Assembly (NCBI RefSeq): GCF_008041835.1
Contig: NZ_VRYE01000026.1
Span: 62,001-126,000 of the forward strand
Length of the DNA stretch: 64,000 bases
Direction of reading: 5' to 3'
Source: Ectopseudomonas mendocina
GTDB lineage: Bacteria > Pseudomonadota > Gammaproteobacteria > Pseudomonadales > Pseudomonadaceae
Shown here: piece by piece, positions 35,498-44,122 of the stretch
Layout: each line of letters starts with the position of its first letter
Numbering within the stretch: the stretch's first letter is position 1
Made by a program: the position numbers and the translations under genes
The notes under the pieces: generated by a model
What the model saw: only the letters and a program-made list of their open reading frames with translations
What the model was told of the DNA's origin: nothing
The model's database searches: none

Positions 35498-36990
35498 ATC
35501 ACGCGCTACTGGTTGCTCCGATTCTCATCCCGCTGTGCAGCCTGTTGCTGGCAATCATCCTGCGCCGCCATCTGCTGGCCGTGCGCGTGCTCAGCCTGAC
35601 GGGTGCCGTGCTGCTGCTGGCCGTTGGCCTGATGCTGGTGTGGCAGGCTGCGCAAGGCGTGGTGCTCAGTGGTCAGGTCGGCGGCTGGCAGGCGCCCTTC
35701 GGCATCAGCCTGGTAATCGACCGGCTGTCGGCGGTGATGATCGCCATCAGCGCCCTGGTCGCGCTGGTCACCCTGCTCTATGGCGTCGCCAAGGACAACG
35801 ACAGCAAGATCGGTCGCGACTTTCATCTGTTCATCCAAGGTCTGCTGACCGGCATCTGCGGCGCCTTCATCACCGCTGACATCTTCAACCTCTATGTCTG
35901 GTTTGAAGTACTGCTGATCGCCTCCTTCGCCCTGATGGCATTGGGCGGTGGCAGCCGTCGGCTGGCCGGCAGCATGACCTATGTGGCACTGAACCTGTTC
36001 GCCACGCTGATTTTCCTGCTCTCCGCCGGCCTGGTCTACGGCGCCAGCGGCACGCTGAACATGGGTGAGCTGGCCATGATCATGCGCAGCGGTGAGGCGC
36101 CAGCGGGCGTAACGCCGGCGCTGTTGCTGATGCTGCTGTCGTTTGCCATCAAGGCTGCGCTGTTCCCGGTGTTCGGCTGGCTGCCGGCCACCTATCACGT
36201 CGCCCTGACGGCGGTTTCGGCGATGTTCGCCGGGCTCCTGACCAAGGTCGGCGTGTACGCGCTGATCCGCCTGGTGACCCTGCTCTGGCCGGAGCATGGC
36301 TTGCCGCATCAACTGCTGCTGTGGGTCGCCTGCGCCACCATGCTGGTGGGCGTGCTCGGCGCGGCGGCGCAGACCGAGGTGCGCCGTATCCTGTCGTTCC
36401 ATATCGTCAGTCAGGTCGGCTACATGATCCTCGGCCTCGCCCTGGCCACCCCGCTGGCGCTGGCCGGTGCAGTGTTCTACCTGATCCACCATATCGTGGT
36501 GAAGGCCAACCTGTTCTTCATCGGCGGCCTGGCGGCGCGCATCTGCGGCTCCGAGCGCTTGGCTGACATGGGTGGGCTGTACAAGCGCATGCCGTGGCTG
36601 GCGCTGCTGTTCGCCATTCCGGCGCTGTCGCTGGCGGGCATTCCGCCACTGTCCGGTTTCTGGGCCAAGTTCCTGCTGGTCAAGGCCAGCCTGGATGCCG
36701 CGGCCTGGTGGGCGGCGGGCATCGCCCTGCTGACCGGCGTGTTCACCCTGCTATCGATGAACAAGATCTGGAACGAAGCCTTTCTCAAGCCCCATCCGGG
36801 AGGTGAAGAAGCGCTGCAAACGGTTACCGGCATACGCGCGGCTTGGTTGGGCATGAGCGCCCTGGCGCTGCTGACCGTGTTGATCGGCCTGGGCGCCGGC
36901 CCGCTGATCGACTATGCCGTGGCGGCCGCCGCGCAACTCGCCGATCCGCAAGCCTATCTGCAACCCTTCACCGGCGCAGGAGGTATCTGA
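35494..36990 (+). CDS. mnhD: Mrp antiporter subunit D (operon 2)
   Basis: 498-aa NuoM/N-like subunit with about 14 membrane segments. It shows WFEVLLIASFALMALGG with the conserved glutamate, LSFAIKAALFPVFGWLPATYHVALTAVSAMFAGLLTKVG with the lysine helix, and YLIHHIVVKANLFFIGGLAA. It overlaps mnhC by 4 bases and the mnhE start by 1 base (TGATG). Confidence 0.94.
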   Translation: MNHALLVAPILIPLCSLLLAIILRRHLLAVRVLSLTGAVLLLAVGLMLVWQAAQGVVLSGQVGGWQAPFGISLVIDRLSAVMIAISALVALVTLLYGVAKDNDSKIGRDFHLFIQGLLTGICGAFITADIFNLYVWFEVLLIASFALMALGGGSRRLAGSMTYVALNLFATLIFLLSAGLVYGASGTLNMGELAMIMRSGEAPAGVTPALLLMLLSFAIKAALFPVFGWLPATYHVALTAVSAMFAGLLTKVGVYALIRLVTLLWPEHGLPHQLLLWVACATMLVGVLGAAAQTEVRRILSFHIVSQVGYMILGLALATPLALAGAVFYLIHHIVVKANLFFIGGLAARICGSERLADMGGLYKRMPWLALLFAIPALSLAGIPPLSGFWAKFLLVKASLDAAAWWAAGIALLTGVFTLLSMNKIWNEAFLKPHPGGEEALQTVTGIRAAWLGMSALALLTVLIGLGAGPLIDYAVAAAAQLADPQAYLQPFTGAGGI

Positions 36991-37487
36991 TGCTATTTGT
37001 CATCCATTTGCTGGCCAGCGTCGGTCTGGCCTGGAGTCTCGGCGCCGGCCATCTCGGTGGCGGTCTGCTGGCCTTCGCCCTGCTCTACCTGCTGGCGCGC
37101 CTGCTGGGGCTGATGGTCGAGCGCCTGCGCCGTTACGCGCGCAGCCTGGAACATGGCATCAGCTTCTGCCTGTGGTTCATCACCCAGGTGTTTCTCGCCA
37201 CTTACCACGTCGCCACTCTGGTGCTGGCGCGTCGGGTCGACGTGGAGCCGGCGATACTGGCCTACCCGGTTACCCGCCGCGAGGTGGACAAGGTGACCCT
37301 GCTCGGCACCCTGCTGACCCTGACGCCCGGCACCCTGGCCCTGGACTATGACGAGGAGCAAGGTCTGCTCTACATCCACACCCTCGATGCACGCCGCCGT
37401 GAGGACATGACCGACACCCTCATCGAGCTGGAACGCCGCCTGCTGGCCTGGCTCGACGCTGGCAAAGCCGAAGGAGTAACGCCATGA
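36990..37487 (+). CDS. mnhE: Mrp antiporter subunit E (operon 2)
   Basis: 165-aa subunit with N-terminal hydrophobic helices, then VFLATYHVATLVLARR and GTLLTLTPGTLALDYDEEQGLLYIHTLD, matching the SLTPGT element of the family, and a soluble tail. The ATG at 36990 lies 5 bases after an AGGAGG box within the 3' end of mnhD and overlaps its stop. Confidence 0.9.
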   Translation: MLFVIHLLASVGLAWSLGAGHLGGGLLAFALLYLLARLLGLMVERLRRYARSLEHGISFCLWFITQVFLATYHVATLVLARRVDVEPAILAYPVTRREVDKVTLLGTLLTLTPGTLALDYDEEQGLLYIHTLDARRREDMTDTLIELERRLLAWLDAGKAEGVTP

Positions 37488-37795
37488 CCCTACACCTGGC
37501 CGGAGCAGCCTGGGTATTGCCCTTGGCGGCTGCCTTGCTCGCCCTGAGCGGTTTGATCACGCTGTATCGCCTGTTACGCGGGCCGAGTCGCCCGGATCGC
37601 GCGGTGGCCATCGACGCCCTCACCCTGCTGGCGGTCGCCGCCATGGCCCTGCTGTGCCTGATGCGCGGTGAGGCGCTGTTCATCGACGTCGCCGTGCTGC
37701 TGGCACTGGTGTCGTTTCTTGGAACGGCAGCCTTCGCCTTCCTGTTCGACGACGCCCACAGCCAGATGCCGGAAAAAAGCGAGGAACGCCCATGA
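37484..37795 (+). CDS. mnhF: Mrp antiporter subunit F (operon 2)
   Basis: 103-aa protein with three membrane helices and RGPSRPDRAVAIDALTLLAVAAMALL, the F-subunit signature. The last residues (DDAHSQMPEKSEERP) are hydrophilic. Overlaps both neighbours by 4 bases. Confidence 0.92.
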   Translation: MTLHLAGAAWVLPLAAALLALSGLITLYRLLRGPSRPDRAVAIDALTLLAVAAMALLCLMRGEALFIDVAVLLALVSFLGTAAFAFLFDDAHSQMPEKSEERP

Positions 37796-38133
37796 ACGAA
37801 GTACAGGCCTGGCTGGCCTCGCTGCTGGTGCTGAGCGGCGCGGTGATCTCTCTGCTTGGTGCGATTGGCGTGCTGCGCCTGCCCGACAGCTACAGCCGCA
37901 TGCATGCGGCAAGCAAGGCCGGGGTTCTCGGCGCGGTTCTATTACTCGGCGCAGTAGCCCTGGCCAGCAGTGGCGAGCTGGCCCTGGAAGCCTTTCTCGG
38001 CCTGCTGATTCTGCTGGCCAGCGCCCCGCTGGCGGCGCACGCCATCGCCCGCGCTGCGCACCGCGCCGGCATTCGGCCGACGCTCGGGCGTTTGGGTGAT
38101 GAGTTGGAGCAACGCAACAGGGGCGGCGAATAG
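37792..38133 (+). CDS. mnhG: Mrp antiporter subunit G (operon 2)
   Basis: 113-aa subunit with three hydrophobic helices and IGVLRLPDSYSRMHAASKAGVLG, the G-subunit signature, plus ASAPLAAHAIARAAHRAG. Last gene of operon 2; it ends 5 bases before the stop of the convergent dinG, with no terminator between. Confidence 0.92.
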   Translation: MNEVQAWLASLLVLSGAVISLLGAIGVLRLPDSYSRMHAASKAGVLGAVLLLGAVALASSGELALEAFLGLLILLASAPLAAHAIARAAHRAGIRPTLGRLGDELEQRNRGGE

Positions 38134-38138
38134 GTCGC

Positions 38139-40283
38139 TCAGTCGATCTGCCGGCGGAACGGCGGCAAGGCATTGAGGATGGCCTTGCCGTAGCGTTGGG
38201 TCACCACACGCCGATCCAGCAACGTGATGGTGCCGCGGTCGGCCTCGGTACGCAGCAGGCGACCGCAGGCCTGCACCAGGCGCAGCGAGGCATCCGGTAC
38301 GGCGATTTCCATGAAGGGATTGCCGCCACGCGCCTCGATCCATTCGGCCAGCGCCGCCTCCACCGGGTCGTCCGGGACGGCAAAGGGAATCTTGGCGATC
38401 ACCACGTGCTCGCAGTAGGCACCGGGCAGGTCGACACCCTCGGCGAAACTGGCCAGGCCGAACAGCACGCTTTCCTCACCTGAATCGACACGCGCCTTGT
38501 GCTTGTTCAGGGTCTCCTGCTTGGACAGGTTGCCCTGGATGAACACCCGTTTGCGCCAGTCGCGATCCAGGCCGTCGAACACCTCCTGCATCTGCTTGCG
38601 CGAGGAAAACAGCACCAGCGTGCCGCGACTGCCGGCCACCAGGTTCGGCAGCTCGCGGATGATGGCCGCCGTGTGCGCAGCCGCCTCGCGCGGGTCGGCC
38701 TTGAGATCCGGTACGCGCAGCAGGCCGGCATCAGCATGATGGAAGGGGCTCGGCACGATGGCGCTGACCGCCGCCTTGGGCAGCCCGGCACGCATGCGAT
38801 AGCGGTCGAAGGTCCCCAGCGCGGTCAGCGTCGCGGATGTCACCAGGCAGCCATGGGCGACATTCCACAGGTTGCGGCGCAGGGTCTCGGCAGCCAGGAT
38901 CGGGCTGGCGTTGACCTCGATATCGAACAGCGCACCGCTCTCGGCCAAGGTCAGCCAGCGCGCCATCGGCGGGCTTTCTTCCGGGTCTTCAGCAGTGAAG
39001 GCCAACCATAGTTCCCAGTTGCCCTTGGCACGCGCCATCAGGCTGCCGAACAGCGGATACCATTCCTCGGCCTGGTGGCTGGCGATGCCCACGGCGCCTT
39101 CTCCATCCATGGCCTCCTTGAGCAACTCGGTAACGCTGGTGAACAGGTCGCTGAGCTTGGAGAAACCCTTCTTGAGTTCCAGTCCCAGTTCAGTCAGATG
39201 CTCCGGCACCACCCCGCCGACGAAGCGGTGACGGGGGCGCTCGCGCCCCTCCATGTCCTCACCAGCCTTGAAGTCGGCAATCTCTTCACAAGCCGAGAAC
39301 ATGAACTGCTGCTGGGTCTTGAGCTCACGGGCCAGCTCCGGCACCTGTTCGATCAGGCGGCCGAGATCGCCAGGCAATGGATTCTGCGCCAGCAGCTTGG
39401 TCAGGTTCTTGTCGATCTGGGTCAGCCAGTCGGCGGTCGAGCGCAGGCGGGTGAAATGAGCGAAGTGACCGATGGCCTTGTCCGGCAGGTGATGGCCCTC
39501 GTCGAATACATAGATGGTTTCGCGCGGGTCGGGCAGCACCGCGCCGCCGCCGAGCGCCAGGTCGGCCAGCACCATATCGTGGTTGGTGACGATCACATCG
39601 ACCTTGCCCATCCCTTCGCGCGCCTTGTAGAAGGCGCACTGCTGGAAGTTCGGGCAATGGCGGTTGGTGCACTGGCTATGGTCGGTGGTCAGTTGCGCCC
39701 AGCGGCTGTCCTCCAGCTCTTCTGGCCAGCTGTCGCGGTCGCCGTCCCATTTGTTGCCAGCCAGCTTCTCGATCATCGCGGTAAACAGTTTCTGCCCCTG
39801 CTCGTCGACGTCGATGCGAAAACCTTCTTCCTCGAACAACTGCGCCGTGGCGCTCTGCGCGGCGCCATCCTGCAGCAGGTGATCGAGCTTGGACAGGCAC
39901 AGGTAGCGGCCACGGCCCTTGGCCAGGGCGAAGCTGAAGTTCAGGCCGCTGTTGCGCAACAGATCCGGCAGATCCTTGTGCACGATCTGCTCCTGCAGGG
40001 CGACCGTCGCGGTGGCGATCACCAGACGCTTGCCGGCAGCCTTGGCCGTGGGAATGGTGGCCAGGCTGTAGGCCACCGTCTTGCCGGTACCGGTGCCCGC
40101 CTCGACCGCGACCACGGCCGGATCACCCAGACGTTTGCCCTCGTCATCGGTCTTGATGGTGCCGAGCACCTTGGCGATTTCGGCGATCATCAGGCGCTGG
40201 CCATAACGCGGCTTGAGCGACTTGGCTTCGAGAAAGCGCGAATAGGCGCCCTGGATCTGGGACTTGAGTTCGGTACTGAGCAT
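38139..40283 (-). CDS. dinG: ATP-dependent DNA helicase DinG
   Basis: 714-aa superfamily 2 helicase, close to E. coli DinG (716). Walker A is VEAGTGTGKTVAYSLATIP at about residues 53-71, and the DEAH-type box reads VFDEGHHL. A four-cysteine Fe-S cluster is expected from RGRYLC plus CTNRHCPNFQQC. C-terminal helicase motifs include LVLFSSRKQMQEVFDGL and QACGRLLRTEADRGTITLLDRR. It unwinds R-loops, D-loops and G4 structures. The start was set at ATG 40283 (MLSTELKSQIQGAY) by family length; an upstream extension to 40547 would run into the divergent gene's region. Confidence 0.95.
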   Translation of the reverse strand: MLSTELKSQIQGAYSRFLEAKSLKPRYGQRLMIAEIAKVLGTIKTDDEGKRLGDPAVVAVEAGTGTGKTVAYSLATIPTAKAAGKRLVIATATVALQEQIVHKDLPDLLRNSGLNFSFALAKGRGRYLCLSKLDHLLQDGAAQSATAQLFEEEGFRIDVDEQGQKLFTAMIEKLAGNKWDGDRDSWPEELEDSRWAQLTTDHSQCTNRHCPNFQQCAFYKAREGMGKVDVIVTNHDMVLADLALGGGAVLPDPRETIYVFDEGHHLPDKAIGHFAHFTRLRSTADWLTQIDKNLTKLLAQNPLPGDLGRLIEQVPELARELKTQQQFMFSACEEIADFKAGEDMEGRERPRHRFVGGVVPEHLTELGLELKKGFSKLSDLFTSVTELLKEAMDGEGAVGIASHQAEEWYPLFGSLMARAKGNWELWLAFTAEDPEESPPMARWLTLAESGALFDIEVNASPILAAETLRRNLWNVAHGCLVTSATLTALGTFDRYRMRAGLPKAAVSAIVPSPFHHADAGLLRVPDLKADPREAAAHTAAIIRELPNLVAGSRGTLVLFSSRKQMQEVFDGLDRDWRKRVFIQGNLSKQETLNKHKARVDSGEESVLFGLASFAEGVDLPGAYCEHVVIAKIPFAVPDDPVEAALAEWIEARGGNPFMEIAVPDASLRLVQACGRLLRTEADRGTITLLDRRVVTQRYGKAILNALPPFRRQID

Positions 40284-40423
40284 GGATTCTGAAACGAAAA
40301 AGGCTGGATAAATTTTCAGTATTCGCGGAGCGGTCGCTATCATAGCGCGGCAATCGATCCAGCGCTGACTCGCGTGCCAATCGAATGAACCGACCTGCCA
40401 AACAGACCCTCTGGAGATACCGC

Positions 40424-40888
40424 ATGACACCCTACGCACCACTCTATGCGCTACACCTGCTGGCCGCTGTCGTCTGGGTCGGTGGCATGTTCTTCGCCTG
40501 GATGATCCTGCGCCCGGCGGCAGTGGAGACACTCGAACCGCCAGCACGCCTGCGCTTGTGGCTGAGCGTGTTCAAACGTTTCTTCGTCTGGGTCTGGGGA
40601 GCGGTGGCAGTCCTGCCCCTGACTGGCATCGGCATGCTGCACATGAGCTACAGCGGTTTCGACGCCGCGCCGCGCTACGTGCATGTCATGATGGGGCTGT
40701 ATCTGGTGATGCTCGCTCTGTTCCTGCGTATTCAGGCACTGCAGTTGCCCGAACTACGCCGCGCCGTGGAGGCCGAGAACTGGCCGGCAGGCGGTGAGGT
40801 GCTGGGGAGAATTCGCAGACTGGTCGGCAGCAACCTGCTGATCGGCCTGGCGCTGATGACGCTGGCGGCCATGCGCCCGACATTCTGA
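40424..40888 (+). CDS. CopD-family membrane protein
   Basis: 154-aa integral membrane protein with four hydrophobic segments. The YALHLLAAVVWVGGMFFAWMIL start, with its conserved histidine and tryptophan, and the later YVHVMMGLYLVMLALFLRI are typical of CopD-like/DUF2269-like small membrane proteins that may bind haem or copper. It starts at ATG 40424, 8 bases after CTGGAGA. Divergent from dinG. Exact role unknown. Confidence 0.8.
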   Translation: MTPYAPLYALHLLAAVVWVGGMFFAWMILRPAAVETLEPPARLRLWLSVFKRFFVWVWGAVAVLPLTGIGMLHMSYSGFDAAPRYVHVMMGLYLVMLALFLRIQALQLPELRRAVEAENWPAGGEVLGRIRRLVGSNLLIGLALMTLAAMRPTF

Positions 40889-40892
40889 CGGG

Positions 40893-40921
40893 TGCAGCTG
40901 CCTGGCGAACCCAGGCAGCTG
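40893..40921. terminator. Hairpin between convergent CopD-like and collagen-like genes
   Basis: Perfect 12-bp arms (GCAGCTGCCTGG/CCAGGCAGCTGC) with a 5-base loop fill the gap between two convergent stop codons. There is no T run, so it is a structural hairpin that may end transcription from both sides. Confidence 0.7.
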
Positions 40922-40928
40922 CGATGAT

Positions 40929-41690
40929 TCAGAAACGGAAGACCTGCACGGCACCACTGCGGCCCGCCGCACCTTCGCGCCCGGGCTGGCCGGGCTGGCC
41001 ATCGGCCGCACCGTCTACGCCATAAAGCAGACAACCCTTGGCAGCGCCGCCACGTCCGGGACGCCCTGCCGTACCGGCTGCACCACCGGCACCGCCGTCG
41101 AGCAGAACCTGCATGCGCTCGACCTCGACATGATGCGGCACTTCCAGCACCACCTTGCCGCCCGCTGCACCATCGTGACCGTCAGTACCATCCTGGCCAT
41201 CGTGACCGGCGCTGGCCTGGCCCCAGGTGCAACCACCCGGCTGACCGTGCGCACCATCGAGCCCGGCATAACCTGGCCTGCCCTGACCACCACGTACATC
41301 CACGGTGAGCGATTCGAAGGTCAGCTTGTGCAGCTTGAGACTGATCTCACGCCCAGGTGTCGCCGGCCGGGTATAGGTACCGGCGGCACCCTTGGCGCTG
41401 ATCCAGGCGCCAGGCCCGATATCGGCATCGTCGATGACCAGGCGCAATGGTTGATCGCCAGGCGCCACACCGATACGAGCATCACGCCCCATGAACAACT
41501 GGCCGATACGCAGCTCCGTCACGCTTGCCGGCACCATCAGCGTTGCCTGATCCGCCACCTCCAGCCGCTCGAGCTGCAGAGTGCTGCTGGCCACCGGCAA
41601 ACGCATCAGGGTATTGGACGGTACGCTGATCTGCGTAGCGGCAGATGCAGTCCCCACACTCAGGCACAGCAACAGAGCGAAACTACGCAT
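40929..41690 (-). CDS. Exported collagen-like glycine-repeat protein
   Basis: 253-aa protein with a signal peptide (cleavage probably after ASA at about residue 18). After a beta-rich N-terminal part of about 110 residues there are two stretches of Gly-X-Y-like repeats: GGQGRPGYAGLDGAHGQPGG ... HDGQDGTDGHDGAAGG at about 134-178 and GGAGGAAGTAGRPGRGGAAKG ... GQPGQPGREGAAGRSG at about 200-246. They are separated by KVVLEVPHHVEVERMQVLLD. Two cysteines, one in each repeat block (GGCTWG and KGCLLYG), could pair. The repeats are short and imperfect, so a true triple helix is uncertain. It overlaps the upstream DUF1145 gene by 8 bases, implying co-translation. Confidence 0.8.
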   Translation of the reverse strand: MRSFALLLCLSVGTASAATQISVPSNTLMRLPVASSTLQLERLEVADQATLMVPASVTELRIGQLFMGRDARIGVAPGDQPLRLVIDDADIGPGAWISAKGAAGTYTRPATPGREISLKLHKLTFESLTVDVRGGQGRPGYAGLDGAHGQPGGCTWGQASAGHDGQDGTDGHDGAAGGKVVLEVPHHVEVERMQVLLDGGAGGAAGTAGRPGRGGAAKGCLLYGVDGAADGQPGQPGREGAAGRSGAVQVFRF

Positions 41691-41988
41691 GGGTAGCCTC
41701 CTCGAGCACAGCGGCTGCTACGGCATCACGCGGCTGCGCAGCCTTGAGCGGGTACAGATGGAAAATACCGAACAGCAGAATCTGCACACGCTCCAGCCAG
41801 GGGTTGGCCCGTGCCGCCACAAGGCTGGAAAACAGCCATAACTGCGCGACGTGCAAGAACGCCAGAAAACCCGCCAGCAGGTAAACGAGCTGTTCGAAAG
41901 GGGCCTCCAAACGCTTGCTCAAGGCGGCCCCGAATACCAGCCAGAAGATCAAGGCAAACGCCTTGCCCATTCTCAACAATGCTTTCAT
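41683..41988 (-). CDS. DUF1145 family membrane protein
   Basis: 101-aa protein with three hydrophobic segments: KAFALIFWLVFGAALSKRL, FEQLVYLLAGFLAFLHVAQLWLF and WLERVQILLFGIFHLYPLKA. This matches the YhhL/DUF1145 family of small inner-membrane proteins of unknown function. The start has GAGGGCGGGG before ATG 41988. A perfect 9-bp hairpin lies in its leader (41999-42028). It is co-transcribed with the collagen-like gene. Confidence 0.85.
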   Translation of the reverse strand: MKALLRMGKAFALIFWLVFGAALSKRLEAPFEQLVYLLAGFLAFLHVAQLWLFSSLVAARANPWLERVQILLFGIFHLYPLKAAQPRDAVAAAVLEEATHA

Positions 41989-41998
41989 CCCCGCCCTC

Positions 41999-42028
41999 GT
42001 GCAGCGCTTTTTCTAGTTAGCGCTGCAC
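41999..42028. promoter_or_regulatory. Hairpin in the leader of the DUF1145 gene
   Basis: Perfect inverted repeat GTGCAGCGC/GCGCTGCAC with a 12-base A/T-rich loop, 11 bases before the start codon. It could be an operator or a translation-control hairpin. It lacks a terminator-like T run on the gene's strand. Confidence 0.5.
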
Positions 42029-42191
42029 GTTACCCCCTCACCACCGGGACTGCCATAGCGACGACAGTTTTTTCATGACTTTGTTTGACGCGCGCAACCC
42101 CCAGAAGCAGGCTCGAACACGGCCCATTCAGGCCTTGCCACAGAACATCCCCTGGGCACGCGCCTTCCCGTGCGGCCGGAGTCGTACATAC

Positions 42192-42228
42192 AAAAAAGCC
42201 CGGCCGGTAGAAACCGGTCGGGCCTTTG
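42192..42228 (-). terminator. Rho-independent terminator for the OmpA-like gene
   Basis: On the minus strand, stem GGCCCGACCGG/CCGGCCGGGC with a short loop is followed by six T. It lies about 35 bases after the stop at 42262. Confidence 0.88.
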
Positions 42229-42261
42229 TGGATAACGCCTTGCCAGGCTTGAGCGAACGCC

Positions 42262-42894
42262 TTACGGCTGAGCTTCGACCTCAGCTTCAACCCGGCGGTT
42301 GATGGCACGGCCTTCAGCAGTGGCGTTGTCAGCAACCGGACGGCTCTCACCATAGCCAACCGCCTGAACGCGGCCGGACTCTACACCGTACTGGTTGACC
42401 AGTACCTCGCGAACGGCATTGGCGCGGCGCTCGGACAGACCCTGGTTGTAGGCATCGCTGCCCACGGAGTCGGTGTGACCTTCAACCACGGTGCTGGTCT
42501 GCGGATACTGTTTCATGAAGTCGGCCAGCGCTTTGATATCGCCGTAGCTTTCCTGCTTGACCTGGGCCTTGTCGAAGTCGAACTTGACGTCCAGTTCGAC
42601 GCGGACAGCTTCAGCCGGCTCGGCAACGGCAACTTCCTCGACCATGACCTCTTCTTCGACGACAGCTACCTGCTGAGCTTCGGCGCCATGCACCCAGCAA
42701 TAGGCCGCAGCCATGCCGGCGCCTACCAGCGCACCACCGCCCGCCCAGGTAGAACTTTCGATTGCCCCTAATGCAGCACCACCAACACCGCCTACCGCCG
42801 CGCAGGTGGGCCAGTCGGTCTTCTGCAAGCCGGCGCAGCCGGTCAGCATGGTACTAGCCAGAATCAGGGGTACTGCGTTCCTTGTGATACTCAT
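42262..42894 (-). CDS. OmpA-family lipoprotein with glycine-zipper-like segment
   Basis: 210-aa exported protein. The lipobox is MLTGC (Cys at about residue 20). After it comes a glycine/alanine-rich hydrophobic stretch (AAVGGVGGAALGAIESSTWAGGGALVGAGMAAAY), then an acidic valine/glutamate linker and a C-terminal OmpA peptidoglycan-binding domain (VKFDFDKAQVKQESYGDIKALADFMKQYP; EGHTDSVGSDAYNQGLSERRANAVREVL; AEGRAINRRVEAEV). Role: outer membrane-peptidoglycan tether. A second OmpA lipoprotein with a different N-terminus is at 30206-30859. Divergent from the gene at 43062. Confidence 0.92.
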   Translation of the reverse strand: MSITRNAVPLILASTMLTGCAGLQKTDWPTCAAVGGVGGAALGAIESSTWAGGGALVGAGMAAAYCWVHGAEAQQVAVVEEEVMVEEVAVAEPAEAVRVELDVKFDFDKAQVKQESYGDIKALADFMKQYPQTSTVVEGHTDSVGSDAYNQGLSERRANAVREVLVNQYGVESGRVQAVGYGESRPVADNATAEGRAINRRVEAEVEAQP

Positions 42895-43061
42895 ACTTTA
42901 GGTCTCCAATGTTCATCGGCCCATAACCGACTCGATAGTAGTAAAGACAGGAGTTGTACAATCCGCCAGCTAGCTAGGCTCGCTCCTGCGGATAATGTTC
43001 CATCACTCTAGGCCAGATACCGACACCACGTTAGTCTTTGCAGACTTTTCGAGGAAGTTCG

Positions 43062-43559
43062 ATGACCGCCAGCCTTAGCACCCGTACTCCACAGCAGGCC
43101 ATTGCGGCACTGCTTGCCCGCTACAACCCCGAGAAACTGCTGTTGCTCGGGGCAAGCGAACTCCCCGCAGTCAATGCCTTTAGCGACGCTCACCCGCAGT
43201 GTCAGATCACCACTGCACCTGCTGCTCCCCTGGCGCCGGAACTGGCCGTACAGCGCTTCGACCTGGCAATTCTGGTCGACTGTCTGGAGCACTTACCCAA
43301 ACGCGAAGGACTGCAACTACTGGGTGGCATTCGCAACCTCAACGCCAGCAGGGTCGCCGTGTTGCTCGACCTCAAGGCAGGTGATTGGCAGGAAACCGAC
43401 TTTTTCGCCCTGGCCATGCAAGCCAGTGAACAGTTCCAGCGCGAGGGACAGACCCTGCATCTGTTCACCTACGATCTGCTCGATTACAAGCAAGTTCCCG
43501 ACTGGTTGAACGCAAAGTTCTGGGCCAACCCGGAAAATTTCGGCAAGTACTGGTGGTAG
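43062..43559 (+). CDS. DUF6231-like conserved hypothetical protein
   Basis: 165-aa soluble protein. The segment [21 protein letters not shown] and the later [40 protein letters not shown] resemble a degenerate Rossmann/methyltransferase-like fold. I place it with the uncharacterised DUF6231 family by the C-terminus ([21 protein letters not shown]). The ATG at 43062 follows GAGGAAG at a good distance. It is immediately followed by the YchJ-like gene, 4 bases later, suggesting a two-gene operon. Function unknown. Confidence 0.7.
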   Translation: MTASLSTRTPQQAIAALLARYNPEKLLLLGASELPAVNAFSDAHPQCQITTAPAAPLAPELAVQRFDLAILVDCLEHLPKREGLQLLGGIRNLNASRVAVLLDLKAGDWQETDFFALAMQASEQFQREGQTLHLFTYDLLDYKQVPDWLNAKFWANPENFGKYWW

Positions 43560-43563
43560 AGCG

Positions 43564-44046
43564 ATGAACCCTCTCGACTCCAATTGTCCGTGTGGTAGCG
43601 GCAATCCACTGAACCAGTGCTGCGGCCATTATCATGCCGGCACCCATGCCCCCAGCGCGGAACGGCTGATGCGTTCTCGTTACAGCGCCTATGTGCTGGG
43701 CCTGGTGGATTATCTGATAGCCACCACCCTACCCGCTCAACAGCAGGCGCTCGACCGCAAGGCCATGGCCGCCTGGAGCGCCCAGAGCACCTGGCTGGGC
43801 CTGGAAGTTGAGGGTGGCGAGGTGTTCGGCGGCAAGCCGGAGCACGCGCAGGTCACCTTCATCGCCCGCTGGCATGACGCACAAGGCGAGCATCGGCATC
43901 GCGAATGCTCCGCCTTCGTGCAGGTAGCCGAGCGCTGGTATTTCCTCGACCCGACAGTGCCCCTGAAGGCTGGGCGCAATGATCCCTGCCCCTGCCAGGG
44001 TGGGCAGAAATTCAAGAAGTGCTGCGCACCGTATCTGCACGGCTGA
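43564..44046 (+). CDS. YchJ-family protein with two SEC-C motifs
   Basis: 160-aa protein. An N-terminal SEC-C-like zinc motif [19 protein letters not shown] is followed by the NTF2-like YchJ domain ([27 protein letters not shown] ... WLGLEVEGG...[24 protein letters not shown]), and a second SEC-C motif [13 protein letters not shown] closes the protein. This matches UPF0225/YchJ in length. Its function is not established; SEC-C motifs bind zinc and often contact SecB or ribosome-associated partners. Confidence 0.93.
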   Translation: MNPLDSNCPCGSGNPLNQCCGHYHAGTHAPSAERLMRSRYSAYVLGLVDYLIATTLPAQQQALDRKAMAAWSAQSTWLGLEVEGGEVFGGKPEHAQVTFIARWHDAQGEHRHRECSAFVQVAERWYFLDPTVPLKAGRNDPCPCQGGQKFKKCCAPYLHG

Positions 44047-44099
44047 CGCGCATCACAGATGAAAACGCCGTAACTGCCTGCACCACTCACGGCACTTGC

Positions 44100-44122
44100 C
44101 TGCTGGACGATCAGTCCAGCAG
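44100..44122. terminator. Hairpin at the convergent ends of the YchJ gene and the gene at 44111
   Basis: Perfect 9-bp arms CTGCTGGAC/GTCCAGCAG with a 5-base loop. It overlaps the last codons and stop of the minus-strand gene. No T run. Confidence 0.5.
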
